The notes: generated by a model not told the origin, from the letters alone. Shown: positions 43,734 to 55,875, counted from the stretch's first letter. The stretch is DNA of 64,000 nt from Narthecium ossifragum (GCA_963920575.1 OY986969.1:22607434-22671433), one strand, 5' to 3'. A program made the numbers and translations.

Positions 43734-46700
43734 TTATGGTTCTGCTGGGCATATACCCTCCAGGCTGCAATGAGATGACAGCATCTTAGTAAAAGATGGT
43801 TGCACGAAGGCAGTCACCTTTATATGAGGAACAAGTACCTTATCCCCAAGAACTCGATGATATCTGTTGTAAGGGTTGCCCGCTTTTTGTTCCGGAAAGC
43901 AAGTGAAGCAGCTCTCCTTAACAGTGTAGAGCCAGCTATGCAACCCAGGACCATCGGATTTCTCAGGCTTGAAGATTGTCACATCATCAACAGCAAAACA
44001 ATCAACGGAATAATTCCATGAAGAAGACAAAAAGGGAACATATTTGAGGAAACAAAACATCACAAATAGCCCTCGAGAGAGTAGAAATGGAAATGAAGGG
44101 CATTAGACCCCTAAGCCATGGAAAAAAGGCTCAACTAATTAAAAAAGCAAAACAAAAAACAAAAACAACAACAACGCACAGCGAACCTGCTATCTTCTGC
44201 TGCTTGTGAATGGGAAACATGCTGGCGAGCCCATGATGAAAACAGCGCAACACTGTGACCATACAGAAAGAGCAAAAATGGAAATTGAAGTTGCCCTGAA
44301 CAATATGGTGCACAACCAAAAAAACAGAAGCATGTGGCAAGTATCATGCATGAAACTGTGGGAAGTATTAGTCAAAATAATGGGCAAGCCAAGTCTATAT
44401 CTATCTTATAAGGGAAGGTGGTTTGCCCTTTGTCTCATTCATATATCTACTTCACACGTGGTGGTGGATGAGTAGCAATTCAAATGAAGGTTATAATCGA
44501 AAGGGAAATAACCGAATGGGAGGAATGAGATGGTAGACGGTTATAGAATAGATGGTTGTGACTGAGAGAGAATTATTTAAACCATGCAATTTGCACGGGA
44601 TCCACTAGTACACTAATAAGGGAAAAGGGGGGGCTTAAAGGTTCATTCAGTTTGTTACTAAAAATGTGCACTCAAAATTTGGATGGTATCTACAAACATA
44701 TGCCAGCATGACAGAATGTTTCAGTTCCATTTCTTCTCTGATTCTAATAACATGCAGATCGAAAACCCGAGTTTACAAAGAGCTGATCCTGCATGGTGTA
44801 ATATAAGCCAGCAAAATATGACATGTCGTGGAACTATGTTAAAATCCCTAAATTGTGTAAACTCGCTTTCGGCGCCTAAGAAGATAGAATTAGAGTCATA
44901 ACAAGCTGTGCCTTATGTGCAAATTATAAATAAGCATCTTTTTCGCCTTCACAAGACAAAGCATGATACCAATTCGTGGTATTCTCTTTTGCTATTTACG
45001 AGTCCTCTCTGACAAGACATGACAATCTCTCTAATGCGCCAGATATGCCTCGTGACAGCACCAAATAACTCTTGGCTACGAATTCACACCTTGGACACCT
45101 TTAATGTCTCCTAATTTAAGTTAAGGGCCAATCAACAAAATGAATATGCACATTGTTGCGTATAGTTTCCACAATTTTGCATCATCTTCATAACCAAGCC
45201 CCCACTCTCCTGTCATCTTTACAAAACTGATAGCATTGGGCAAGAAAGAACAAGATGAAGGATTTTATGGTCTATAAGTTTTGGACCTAAATACTGCGAT
45301 AAAATTGAGATGCAAGTAAAGCAGGCACAGAAGGGCTCACAAGCTAAAAGGTGTCATTCTGCTCTCTTATCAAAAATTCATAACAAACCTTCCAGAGAGG
45401 ATATCGCCTTGGCCACCACAACGCCGAGGAGATCCAAACGTGCTCACGCTTTTGACTATGCAAAACACCAACATACAAAAAAAGTGCAGAACTATAAAGC
45501 CTACACATCGATGTTACATTTCACATCTAGATTTACTTTGTGACTCAAGTACATACCTGCCTGACCTTCACAAATAAGGTCTGACTTTCCTTTACACAGG
45601 ATAGTCACGCCTCCAATGCTAATCAAGAAAGAAGCTATATGCTTTCATCCACGTCAAGAGTCAAAATGAATTCAGATGGAAAATCCTTACCTTTTTGCCA
45701 GAGATAACAATTGACCGGAAGCATCATGGTCACTAACTTCAGCATCTAAAACCTTCTCCAAAAGACGGTTGTATTCATTTACATTAGGCGTCAAGACAGC
45801 TAATGGATAGCCTCTAACTAGATCAAGGTTGTTCGTGACAAGAAAGAGACCATCCTGCAAAGTATGGAGCACATCATTCACACGCTAGTATTCCTTCAAA
45901 TTCCTAATACTGAGCATAGGAAGGGAAATTACTGTATCTGTGAATTATCGCTCAATACACATTTTGCTTCAGTTGCAAAAGACATACCCCATCAATAACA
46001 GTCGGGATATTTGATTGGTGTGCAAGCCTCAAGATGTCACTGACACAGTCCTGGAAGTATGAATTACAACTTCATTTTCAGATTTCAAATCTCATTTTAC
46101 AGGTCATGAGAATATGCCGAATTTCCGAAAATTTGGAGCTATCTGTTTTTTCCTCGGTTTACGAATCAGTGAAATTCACATACAAGAGGATAAATAAAGA
46201 AAACAAATTTTGACTAGTCTAAAGAACAAAGAACTTGGGAGGATTAGTGCAACAATTCTCCACATTCAATGGACTATAGGCTGCATCTTGATCATTCATC
46301 AACAATTTTAATTCACAAATAAGGTAATTGTATTAGAACATCACAGGACAGGAAAGATAGTTAAAAGTTGCACTACATCTAGATTGCGTGATAGGTATAA
46401 GGGCCGCGACAATTAGGATGGAAATACTACTCAAACGAGATTCAAGAAACTAGAGAACTTCAACATGTGATAATGGTCTATAACTAATGTGTGCTTCAAA
46501 AACTCATAGATGGGGTGGCATGCAGACAAAAACTCAGGACGTAACACCTTACAGAAGAATAAAGCAGCACCTTGGGTTAGAAATGAAAACCGTTAAACTG
46601 CACAATGCATTTAGCAGATTCAGCCTTGAACTTAATGGATAACATTATTCTTCTCCAATCATCGTAGTTCATATACTAAGGGTAAAGCACCAAAAGAAAT

Positions 46701-48473
46701 TGGAATTGAGATAGAAACACACCAGAAGAAAAGGATCTCTTCCGAGACCTGGACCAACAACAAGGCAATCAAATCTTTCCATCCACTTAGAAACTTCTAC
46801 AAGAACCTTGGTAGCAACTGATGCTTTCTCAACATCCCTGAGACAAGTAACATAGCAAGCCTAAAACCCAAGTCACTGATGAATAAAGTCTCATTCTAAA
46901 TTTTACCTTATACTGCAGGATTCTTCAAGAACAGGATGTACAATGAGTTCAGGGCTGTAGCTTTTTATAACTGGCGCAGCATCTTTCGTACAAAAAACAT
47001 GTGACAAATCTGCACCCTACAAGACACACAGAGCCGATAAACATTGGCAGACATTTACACCATAGAAAGAAACATTTGATGGGCAGTTGGGATGTGCAGA
47101 ATTGCATTAACAATAAGAGAAAAGTCAAACAAGTAACAAGAGGGATGGCACTTACAATTTTTAGTGCTGATATAGCAGCGAAGTATGGAGCGCCAGTGTA
47201 CTCGCGGCATCCACCAATAACGGCTATCTTCCCTGTGCACAAAGGTTGCTACTAAAGAGACAGGCCTTATTGCCATATATGTATACTGCTCAAATGATGC
47301 AAGGATAGTAGTAACTACAAATCTTAGTACTCACAACATTTCAATTGCAATCTTTAGTGAAGCTTGTCTAAAAGTTTTTGTGATCAAAGATAAATGCAGT
47401 TATTGGTGAGCATTTGACAAAGGAGTATGGATCTGAGAGTGACGGCAGGAAGCAGCTGCATACAGACTAAAAGTGTTTTCCAATTGCATAGTCAACTATT
47501 ACATGTTGCTTGGGTCTTTCCAATGATGCGCCTACATATCAAAGCAATTAATCACCTGCGCAGAACCCTGAGGACAAGGTTGCACTGGCTCCCTGGTGCA
47601 CATAACTCGGTTGATTTAAATGTCTAGTGGACATGATTAGACAAGAGGAAAGCATTCTAAGATATCACCATATCCTTCGATGATGACAACCTCTGCTGCT
47701 TGCACACACAGCACGGCCAATTCCAGATGCCTATCTTTCTTTCAAATTAAAATTACATCCTCATTGAAACTAACAAGGCACACAAATCTCAAGCATCTAC
47801 TCATCACAGTTGGAAAGTACAAAATATTCCTCAAAATGTTTCTTTCATCAAAAAGTCGTCAAGTCACCTCACAGTGAACCCATCTTTAAAAGTTATGAAT
47901 TGTGTTCAAATTGTGTCCTCTTCTGAATTTCTAATTAACTGCTAAGCTGCTGCATCCATGCATCAAACAGGGGGCGACTGACGGGACCATCGTGATGCAG
48001 AGCAGAGCTCACCCTCAATTCTGCTAAGCTTCCGGAGTAAACCAAAAACCCAAGTTTTCCCAGTGATAACTACTCCATTAGAAGTTTAAACATCCCGTCC
48101 TACTTCATAGTTCAAATGCAGTAGTGGTTTCAAATTTCAACGGCCAACCTAAACATAAAATGCAAAAAAAATGGAAAGAATTAAACACTCAGCATCCATA
48201 GCTATAAAACTTGTAATAACCGATAATTTATGAATCAAAACCCTAAAAATCGAAGTTTCGAATCAAATCGTCTTAAAACTTCATACCAGCTTGACCCTTA
48301 TGCCGACTTAGACTCAACGGCGGAGTGATGCTTCGTATGACATTGTCGCCATCGGCTTCTTCTAATGATACGTGGATTGTTGAATCCATATGGTTCTTGC
48401 TGCAGTTGACACCCAGAGACCGTACCAAGAAGAGCTGCCTCCTTAGCAAAGGCGACGAGGACGATGCCAGCAT
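43734..48473 (-). CDS. NAXD: ATP-dependent (S)-NAD(P)H-hydrate dehydratase, 11 exons
   Basis: Minus-strand exons: 48473-48287, 47232-47156, 47016-46907, 46837-46723, 46050-45988, 45854-45691, 45618-45557, 45455-45389, 44252-44187, 43961-43839 and 43764-43734. All boundaries are GT-AG and the phases join to 354 residues. The enzyme (YjeF C-terminal/ribokinase-like fold) uses ATP to dehydrate damaged NAD(P)HX to NAD(P)H. Key stretches are [76 protein letters not shown] and [14 protein letters not shown] (nucleotide and catalytic Asp site). The first ~30 residues ([20 protein letters not shown]) are Ser/Arg/Leu-rich, as in plastid or mitochondrial transit peptides. No stop or frameshift was found. 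Confidence 0.93.
44394..44608 (+). mobile_element. Helitron-like element in NAXD intron 8 (right copy)
   Basis: Same termini as at 33913-34127: TCTATATCTATCTTATAA start, CCATGCAATTTGCACGG hairpin, CTAG end (44605-44608) then T. Confidence 0.6.
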
Positions 48474-48742
48474 GCGATTATTCACCAAACGGATGAAGAA
48501 TGTGATCCTATACGAGAGATGATGCAGAGCCCTGGGCTCGATTCAAAGGCACGAGAATTATCTAATTTGGATCGATAACAAACCCTAATCCAGCAAAGTT
48601 CGAAGATTAGAATGGGGAATTCGGCAACAGCTGACCTCATGACGGAAACTTTAAGATTCGAACGACCCAGAGATCTCGAGATCCTGGTCGTCTATTCCAC
48701 ATACACTTTCCAGTATTTTTTTACTACATATATACCAAGTGA

Positions 48743-49099
48743 CTGACCGGTTTGATCGAATCTCTATATATAAATGACTAAATTACATTTTTATTCTTTT
48801 TATAACAAAACTATTGTTCTATATTGCATTATATTTTTTATAGTTCTCCACCCATAGTCAGTTGCATTTAATCATTTTAAATTAATATCCTTCAATTTTG
48901 TGGGTCATGGAGTCACAGTAGTCACATTTCATATATACTTCTTTCAGTACAAACGGAGGATTTAGTTAATTCAACGGATAATTGATGATAACACCAGTTT
49001 AACAAAAATTATCATAAAAAGTTTCATTAGCTTGATTTTTAAAATGGAAACCCCATTTGATATGTTTATTTAGCTGGTGTAATTAAAAAAAGACCGTAA
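48743..49099. other. A/T-rich spacer with possible Helitron 5' end
   Basis: TCTCTATATATAAATGACTA at about 48761 follows an A and resembles plant Helitron 5' ends (TC + A/T-rich). No matching hairpin-CTRR terminus was identified downstream, so it is only a candidate boundary for the gene-fragment mosaic that follows. A poly-C run (about 49101-49113) closes the stretch. Confidence 0.3.
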
Positions 49100-49379
49100 T
49101 GCCCCCCCCCCCCCTCGCTCTCTCTCTCAGCCACCAATCACTCAAGCTATCACCACTCCTCCGGCGAAGTCCTCTTCTCCGCCCATCTCCCATCCTCCTC
49201 CAACCTCATCCATTCTAACGCCGCATGAGGCATACTGGAGACGCTGCCGGGGCTCCCGGTCACCGTCGTTGCCGAGCAAGCACCGACGCCGAGTGCCTAA
49301 GGCGATCGAGCCCACTCGATCGCGTGCCTCGGTGGCCGTTCTCTCACGACGAGAGAGATGCCGTGACCGGCCGTCGTAG

Positions 49380-49604
49380 TCCATGCGAGTCGAGGGATGA
49401 GACGAGGGTATCAAGGTAGGTGACATCGGAGAAGACAACGGTGGCACCAGCAAGGTCTTGGAGGGTCTCTTCTCTACTGTTGTGGCCACGAATGCCGCTG
49501 CGCTCGCGGGCGATGGCTATGACAGTGAATCGTCGCTTGCAAAGCTCCCGGACGATGAACTTGCCAATGTAGTCGGTGGAGCCGGTGACAAGGACCGTGA
49601 TCTC
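49380..49604 (-). pseudogene. DVR: Captured fragment of divinyl chlorophyllide a 8-vinyl-reductase
   Basis: The minus strand reads 75 codons: EITVLVTGSTDYIGKF, IVRELCKRRFTVIAIARERSG, then LAGATVVFSDVTYLDTLVSS. This is the N-terminal Rossmann strand and following region of plant DVR (chlorophyll biosynthesis in plastids), whose glycine motif is normally GSTGYIGKFV; here one glycine is Asp. Homology stops abruptly at both ends, with no start or rest of the enzyme. The neighbouring duplicated start words (GAGATCAATCATGGTCCTTG) at 50300-50470 look like further broken copies of its first codons. Confidence 0.85.
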
Positions 49605-49679
49605 TTGTGGAGGCCTAGATCTAAAGGACGAGGAGGTGGGTGTGTTGGGCTTCTCTCGTAGATCTGAGCAGCAGAAAAA

Positions 49680-49744
49680 CTCACAGGAACATGGGAGACC
49701 CTGGCATTCCTCTTGGCATCAGTGGCAAGAAAGAGCCATAGCAA
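49680..49744 (-). pseudogene. PIP aquaporin exon 2 end with donor site
   Basis: The minus strand encodes LFLATDAKRNARVSHVPV and then GTGAG, matching the PIP sequence (A)TDAKRNARDSHVP at an exon end. It is out of its natural order, downstream of exon 4 of the same family. A second copy with one base lost (GAATGCCAGGACTCCCATA) lies at about 50225-50272. Confidence 0.7.
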
Positions 49745-49795
49745 TCTGAAGGAACTTTTGCGGTGGGGGTGGGGGGTCTTAGTTGGTGCTTGTGC

Positions 49796-49891
49796 TCAGC
49801 TCCTGCTCTTGAATGGGATTGCCCTGATGACTATCTGGTGATACATGGCAGCAAGAGCAGCTTCAATGAAGGGTCCAACCCAGAAAATCCA
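49796..49891 (-). pseudogene. PIP1: PIP1 aquaporin last exon fragment
   Basis: The minus strand reads [19 protein letters not shown], then [12 protein letters not shown] and TGA (49796). This is the C-terminus of plasma-membrane intrinsic proteins; the FKSRS ending is typical of PIP1. The usual Gly in FIGAA is Glu. Confidence 0.85.
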
Positions 49892-50002
49892 TTGCAGAAG
49901 CAGACCCAAATCTTAGAATTTAATTAACTCAATTCAAGGAAGAGAAAAGGATTGGAGCTTTAAAAACAAACAAAAAAAATTGTGGAGATTTAGTAATAGT
50001 AC

Positions 50003-50137
50003 CTGGTCCTTCCAGCCATGGTGCTTGTTGAAGATGATGGAAGCTCCAAGGCTCCTGGCAGGGTTGATGCCAGTGATTGGGATGGTGGCTAGGTAAACAA
50101 GGAACACTGCAAACCCAATAGGCAAGGGAGCAAGGAT
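50003..50137 (-). pseudogene. PIP1: PIP1 aquaporin exon 3 fragment with flanking intron ends
   Basis: The minus strand reads [20 protein letters not shown], then [20 protein letters not shown], preceded by a TAG acceptor and followed by a GTACTATT donor. The second NPA loop is present, but TG is missing from [11 protein letters not shown] (6-bp deletion, 135 instead of 141 bases). Retained intron borders show capture from genomic DNA, unlike the intronless Pack-MULE cargo. Confidence 0.88.
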
Positions 50138-50224
50138 CTACACCCACAAAAAAAAAACAAAAAAAACCCAGAACTCCAATTATATGTTTATACCCCATAG
50201 TCTTTAACAAAAGAAAAGGGAGAA

Positions 50225-50570
50225 AGGATCTGAGCAGCAAAAAACTCACAGGAATATGGGAGTCCTGGCATTCCTCTCGTGGAGGTGGGGGAGTGGGAAA
50301 AGTGGAAGCTTTAAATGAGGAGTTGACAAGAACCATGATTGATCTCTTGTGGAGGTATGGATCTAAAGGACGAGGAGGTGGGTGTGCTGGGCTTCTCTCG
50401 TGGAGGTGGGGGAGTGGGAAAAGTGGAAGCTTTAAATGAGGAGTTGACAAGGACCATGATTGATCTCTTGTGAAGGTCTGAATCTAAAGGACGAGGAGGT
50501 GGGTGTGTTGGGCTTCTCTCGTGGAGGTGGAGAAGTGGGAAAATAGACCATAAGGGTTTAGAAAGATGAA
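50225..50570 (-). repeat. Tandem repeats of about 121 bp inside the gene-fragment mosaic
   Basis: GTGGAGGTGGGGGAGTGGGA, AAAGTGGAAGCTTTAAATGA and GGACGAGGAGGTGGGTGTG recur in order two to three times; similar words flank the DVR fragment at 49605-49660. No independent gene. Confidence 0.75.
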
Positions 50571-51180
50571 TATAGATCAGAGAGATAAAAATATACAAGA
50601 GAGATGAAAATAGACCAGAGAGATGAAACTAGACCAGAGAGATGAAACTAGACCAGAGAGATGAAAATAGACCAGAGAGATGAAAGTAGAGATGGAAATA
50701 GACCAGAGAGATGAAAGTAGACCAGAGAGATGGTAATAGACCAGAGAGATGAAAGTAAACCAGAGAGATGAAAATAAATGAGAAAGATGAAAATATATTA
50801 GAACGATGAAAATGATATGAAAGATAAGACCAGAGAGATGAAAATAAAGATGAAAATAGACCAGAGAGATGAAAGTAGAGATGAAAATAGACCAGAGAGA
50901 TGATAGTAGACCAGAGAGATGAAAATAGACCAGAGAGATGAAAGTAGAGATGAAAATAGACCAGAGAGATGAAAGTAGAGATGAAAATAGACCAGAGAGA
51001 TGAAAGTGGACCAGAGAGATGAAAATAAACCAAAAAGATAAAAGTAGAGATGAAAATAGACCAGAGAGATGAAAGTGGACCAGAGAGATGAAAATAGACC
51101 AGAGAGATGAAAATGGATTCAGAAAGATGAAAATGGAGTCAGAAAGATGAAAATGGAGTCAGAAAGATGAAAATGGATCC
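50571..51180 (+). repeat. Minisatellite, about 19-bp core unit
   Basis: GACCAGAGAGATGAAAATA and variants (AGATGAAAGTAGAG, GATTCAGAAAGATGAAAATG at the right end) repeat roughly 30 times. The antisense open frame rich in Phe/Ser/Leu (50629-51033) is a product of the repeat. Confidence 0.88.
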
Positions 51181-51713
51181 AGATAACACTAGATTAGTGA
51201 CTTAAGTAAATAGAATGATATTTTTGCAAGAAACTAAATTTTTGAAAGATCCATGTGGTATATGAAAGTTTTCAGAGATAAATATGTAATTTTTAAATTT
51301 TCAAATTATTTTTCTTTTCTAAACTATGATAATAGGCCGTAGTAGAGTTATAGGGCATGTTAAGTTGGCACATGCAGAAGATGGGAGAGTGGAGGGGACG
51401 GGGCCAGGGGGCTGCAGTGGGTGTGGGTTTTGATGGGCCTCAGTTTAATCAGCATTAATTGCTGGGAAGGCTTTGGATTGGTGGTGTGGGTTTTGATGGG
51501 CCACAGTCTAATCAGCATTAATTTCTTGGATGCAGTGGGTGTGGGTTTTGACTACGATGCTCGCCGCCCTTCTCTTCGCTTCGTTCCTCCACCTCTCCCG
51601 TGACCTCTTATCCAGACTCGACGTGATGCCTCTCCATCACCCTCAGCACCGCTCTGAAGCCAACCTTGTCATCGCCGAGCTCCATCGGATTCCGCCGCCC
51701 TTCTCTTCGCTTC
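51181..51713. other. Intergenic with small direct repeats
   Basis: GTGTGGGTTTTGATGGGCC recurs at 51420 and 51484, and a third, altered time at 51538. CCGCCCTTCTCTTCGCTTC recurs at about 51567 and 51696. No gene recognised. Confidence 0.45.
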
Positions 51714-51718
51714 CTTCC

Positions 51719-53170
51719 TGATAAGTCACTAATTATTCCTAATTAAACCCCTTAAATTATCTTTGTTAGGCCTAGAGTAGTTGTATTTAATTTTTTGTTA
51801 GTTGATTTCAGATTTAATCATGATATGAGAAGAAATACAAGGAATTCTGCTAAAAAGATGAATTTATATGATAAAGACTGTTTCGTCGCCTATCAGGAGA
51901 ATATTCCCCAGAAATTCTTTATAAGTCCAAATATTTTGAAAATTTAGTATGTAATAGAAGATTTCAAGATCTACAACTTTCATGTTGGACACTTGGTGAG
52001 ATTCCAGACAGATGAATACCAGTTTTGAAGACTATGAAGATATACAGCTGCTGGAAACTGGTCCGTCGATGCTCAGGAGAATATTCGTCAAATATTCCAC
52101 ATAAGTCAGAATATTATGAAATCTTTGGGGGAGGACAGAAGACTTCCTAATCTACATCTTTCCTGTTGAGGACATTTCCAAATTCCGGACGGGTTGAACC
52201 CAGTCGCGACCAGAAGAGGTTGTCAGAATTAAACTAGGAATTCCGAGTTGCACTAGAGGTCCAACTCAACTTAGCCATAACCCTAATTCCGGGATTAAGG
52301 GTTTTTATTATATAAAGGGTTATTCCAGCCAAATATATGATCTTTTTGATAATTTTTGGAGGAGGAAGAAGAAGATGGAGAGGATGTGAATGGTGACAGC
52401 TTCCTATTCCAACCCGATGGCTTTCATCCAAAAGATGAGTTGCTAATTGTTGTACTTAGGATTATTCATGAAACCCTAGTGTAGTTTTGGTTTTTCTTTA
52501 GTTGGATTCTTGTGAACTTCTCGATGCATGATCTCATGAATATGGTTTTATTGTTAATAGAGTTGAGGGAACAGGGTTCCTTGACGTATTTTCTGTCCTA
52601 CATGATTTCTGTGATTGATTGTAGAGATTTATGAGATAGTTTTCATGAAGTTATTAGTTTGCCTTTGAGATAAGCTATGCTACGCGAAGATAGGTTGTGC
52701 CAAGGTCATTAGGAGTAGTATAATTTAAGGTAATCGTAGGTCCAAAGACAATCTATGCCAAGCAAAGATAGGTTATGCCGTTGGGAACATTAACTTTCTT
52801 TTAGGGATTCATGTGAGCTTGTAGCCATATGATCCATAATGTTGAGAGAAGGGAACAAGATGATAACTAGAGAAGACTAATAATGAAACTATGGCGGATT
52901 GAGTAATTCCTAAGTAACTACTCCATTGATTCGAATTGATCAACCTTTTATTTCCTTTATTTATTAGTTTAGATAACTCTATTCTATCTTTGATTCTTTT
53001 CCTTAGTTTTAGGGTTTTGAGAATTGATTTTGATTTCCAACATTTTCCCTGTAGATCGACTCCCGACTTCACCGCTATTTCTACCTAGTAGTGTAGTAAT
53101 TTAATAAGGATTATAAATTTATATTTGATTGAGTTTGCAATATTTTAACGACAACGTTTGTAAGCGATCA
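51719..53170 (+). mobile_element. Solo LTR (gypsy-type), 1,452 bp
   Basis: It begins TGATAAGTCACTAATTATTC and ends TTTGTAAGCGATCA (TG...CA), flanked by the 5-bp direct repeat CTTCC (51714-51718 and 53171-53175). Within it, TCAGGAGAATATTC recurs (51894, 52072) in two diverged copies of about 165 bp, and the end contains GATCGACTCCCGACTTCACC, a wording common at the 3' end of plant Ty3/gypsy LTRs. No internal domain or second LTR remains, so it is a solo LTR. The GC-rich host sequence is continuous across the site (compare 51577-51600 with 53171-53195). Confidence 0.8.
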
Positions 53171-53175
53171 CTTCC

Positions 53176-54450
53176 TCCACCTCTCACGCGACCGGGGTGG
53201 AGCATGGCGGGGGAGGAGAGCAGTACAAGGTCGAGGGGTGAGAGACGAGGGGGGAGTTCTGGAGCTTGACGGAGTGGTTGAGGACGTGGGAGGCTGGAGG
53301 CGACCGTCATCGTCGAGCTCGAGGAGAGGGAAGGTGTCGCCGGTGGCCGCAGGTGGCTGCGGCTATGCCAGAGAAAGAGGGAGACGCCGGAAGCGAGGTC
53401 GATAGAGACATTAGTCGAAGAGGAAAAAGCGCGCATGCGAGCTCAACGGAGGAGGTGAAAGATTTCGGGTTATTATCCCAAGAAAATGTTGTGTGGGGTT
53501 TTCCCTAAACTTGCTTGGGTTTTGAACGAAGAGGGTCTTAATAATAGGGTTATGGACAAATCCCCCTTAATTCAAATCCATCACGGTCAACAATTGAGGG
53601 ACGCTTGTACGAGGAACTGGCAAGATGGCAATAGCTTCTTGCCCCCAATTAGAGAGCTGCCAATTAGCTTCATGATGCTCTTCAGCTATCTACCTGGGTG
53701 CGTGTGTATACACACTAATGATTCTCGTGTCGTACAATAGGGACACTCATGCAATATAGTATAAAATATTTAGAGTTTTTTTTTAAAAAATGGCAAAACC
53801 CCCCTAGGTGTGGCCTGTGTCGCTGGCGTGATTTAAAAAAAGAAGAAAAAAAAATCCGGTAATCACGTTTAGCTAAAGTTATCATTAGTTGAAACCATAA
53901 TCTTCTTTGATCGCCGCCGTTTGATTAAAAATTCTTCACGATTAGATTAAAAATCCTAAAAACCTTAATCACCTTTCATTATCTTTAAAATAGTATTCAT
54001 CATTGATTTTGAACCGTTGGATTGAAACTCGTCTTGTTGCCCACCGTTAGATTGAAGAGGCCTGATTATATCTAAGCACTAAACTCTATACTAAGCTTCA
54101 AATTCCAAAAATAAAAAATAAAAATAAAAACAGCTCCAACCTAGCCAACCGCTATGTTCGAATTACTCAAACTCAAGTCTAACTCGATAACAGCTTGCTC
54201 GAAAGCAGCTTGAGATCGATAACGGCTTGTTCGATGCCAACTCGATTTATTTAGAGCCGATAATGAGTAAGGGTTGACTCGATCGATATCGGCTCGATCA
54301 AATTCGATATATATAAATAAGAAAAAAAGTACATATTTTACATATTCATCTATTTATGTTTTTCCCTAAATTCTCTACCTAGCTGAGTTCTTAGTCATTG
54401 ATATAGAGATTAACAACCAATATCTCTTACTAAGTCTAGTATAAAAAAAC
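53176..54450. other. Intergenic, no gene recognised
   Basis: 53176-53480 is GC/purine-rich, with open frames lacking homology. 53490-53740 has an 80-codon frame of unknown origin. The rest is A/T-rich. Confidence 0.35.
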
Positions 54451-54458
54451 TAAGCTAA

Positions 54459-54790
54459 GATATCAGTCGTTGATATTGAGATCATGATCAACCAAGATCT
54501 ATTATTACTCATTGGATAATTAACTAAAGTTGTGATCTCAGCCATTGATCTTGAGATCAACGACCATGATCTCTCCCCAATCCTCCTATAATTAGCAAGA
54601 GGCTTTAGGTTTTCACCAGCATCGATATCAGTCGTTGATATTGAGATCATGATCAACCAAGATCTATTATTACTCATCGAATAATTAACTAAAGTTGTGA
54701 TCTCAGCCATTGATCTTGAGATCAACGACCAGGATCTCTCCCCAATCCTCCTATAATTAGCAAGAGGCTTTAGGTTTTCACCTACATCCA
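54459..54790. repeat. Two-copy tandem duplication, 166-bp unit
   Basis: ATATCAGTCGTTGATATTGA at 54459 recurs at 54625, and the following 140 bases are nearly identical, giving a duplicated frame on the minus strand (ENLKPLANYRRIGERSWSLI twice). Confidence 0.9.
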
Positions 54791-55829
54791 CCTCTCCCTC
54801 AACTCCCGATCTCTCTCACTCCCTCCCACGTTGATGCTCCAGCTGCCTCTACCATCAGCACCATCCATGTCGTCTCACCAGTCCTGATTGCTCGCCAACG
54901 CCACCTCCTACTCCGCCTAGAATCCCCCTTCGTCATCGCCGGGGAAGTTTAAGACGGAGAAGCCCCACCACGACCTCCACAACCACCATCTTTTGCTACA
55001 TTGGTGGCACCTATCGCCGCTCCTGGCATTTGGTCGTCGTCCTTCTATATCTTTCATCGAGGTTACCTTGTTGGCATACTACTTAGAGTGACGATCTCTT
55101 CGGACGCATCCCTCCTCGGCACCTTGGGGCGGGGCGGCCTGGGAGAAGCACGTTCGCAACTCTGCCCGCATCCATACCACTAATGGTCAGCAACATCCTC
55201 TCTCCTCTCCTCTTCTAAAGAAAAATGAGCCCGACATCTTTAGAAGGCCAAGAATTCTAAAAAAAAGATTACAAGGCCAACCTTGGTAAGAAAGATGGGG
55301 AAGGCCAAGAATCAAAAAAATCCAAGTGATTAAAAGGCCAACCTTGGTAAGAAAGATCGTCAGAATCACCCCCGGTCGGAATCACTACAAACATCTCCAC
55401 TTGAATCTTTCTTTCTCGATCCTTCTTTGTCTTGCCACCGGAGGAGTCCCTTAGCCCGCTACCATGGCTGGGGGTTCGGATGCTCGGAAATTATTGGTGA
55501 GACGATGTTGGCGATGTAGATCGAGGTCGACGGCGAAGAGGAAGGAGGATCTGGGTGACTGCGAGGGGTTTGAGGGAGAGGAAGCTTTGGGTTATTGAGT
55601 TGGGCCAAAGGTTTTTGGTTTGTTTGTATTTGGGTGGGAATTTTTGGTGAGAGGGTGACATGAAATTTTTGGAGGGAAAATTTGGTGGGAAACAAATTTT
55701 GGGTGGGAATTTTAAGGTTGTAGATGGAATCACAACTATTGTATTTGTTTGGAGACAAATCTGGGTTGTAATTTATGTTTATAGTTGAAGACATTTCAAA
55801 AACCGCTCTTTCTTGTATAATAGGTATAT
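54791..55829. other. Intergenic; GC-rich leader-like sequence, no gene recognised
   Basis: Small repeats occur (AAGGCCAACCTTGGTAAGAAAG twice, 55270 and 55336). A minus-strand 111-codon frame (55459-55794) is Pro/Ser/Asn-rich with no recognised domain. Confidence 0.35.
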
Positions 55830-55839
55830 AATGTGTGTA

Positions 55840-55875
<36 letters not shown>

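Larger units (their letters stand above)
43383..48742 (-). repeat. Segmental duplication, right copy
   Basis: Partner of 32917-38152; see that entry. It begins just after the hAT MITE and ends near the TCTCTATATATAAATGAC stretch. Confidence 0.9.

Noticed and set aside
48761..49100. Complete Helitron carrying the DVR/PIP1 fragments
   Set aside because: Only a plausible 5' end (TCTCTATATATAAATG) was seen; no hairpin plus CTRR end could be found, so it is kept as a hypothesis only.
50629..51033. 134-codon Phe/Ser/Leu membrane-like protein
   Set aside because: Antisense translation of the GACCAGAGAGATGAAA minisatellite.
54450..54791. Protein with internal repeat (ENLKPLANYRRIGERSW twice)
   Set aside because: Exact 166-bp DNA duplication in A/T-rich noncoding sequence; no homology or start context.
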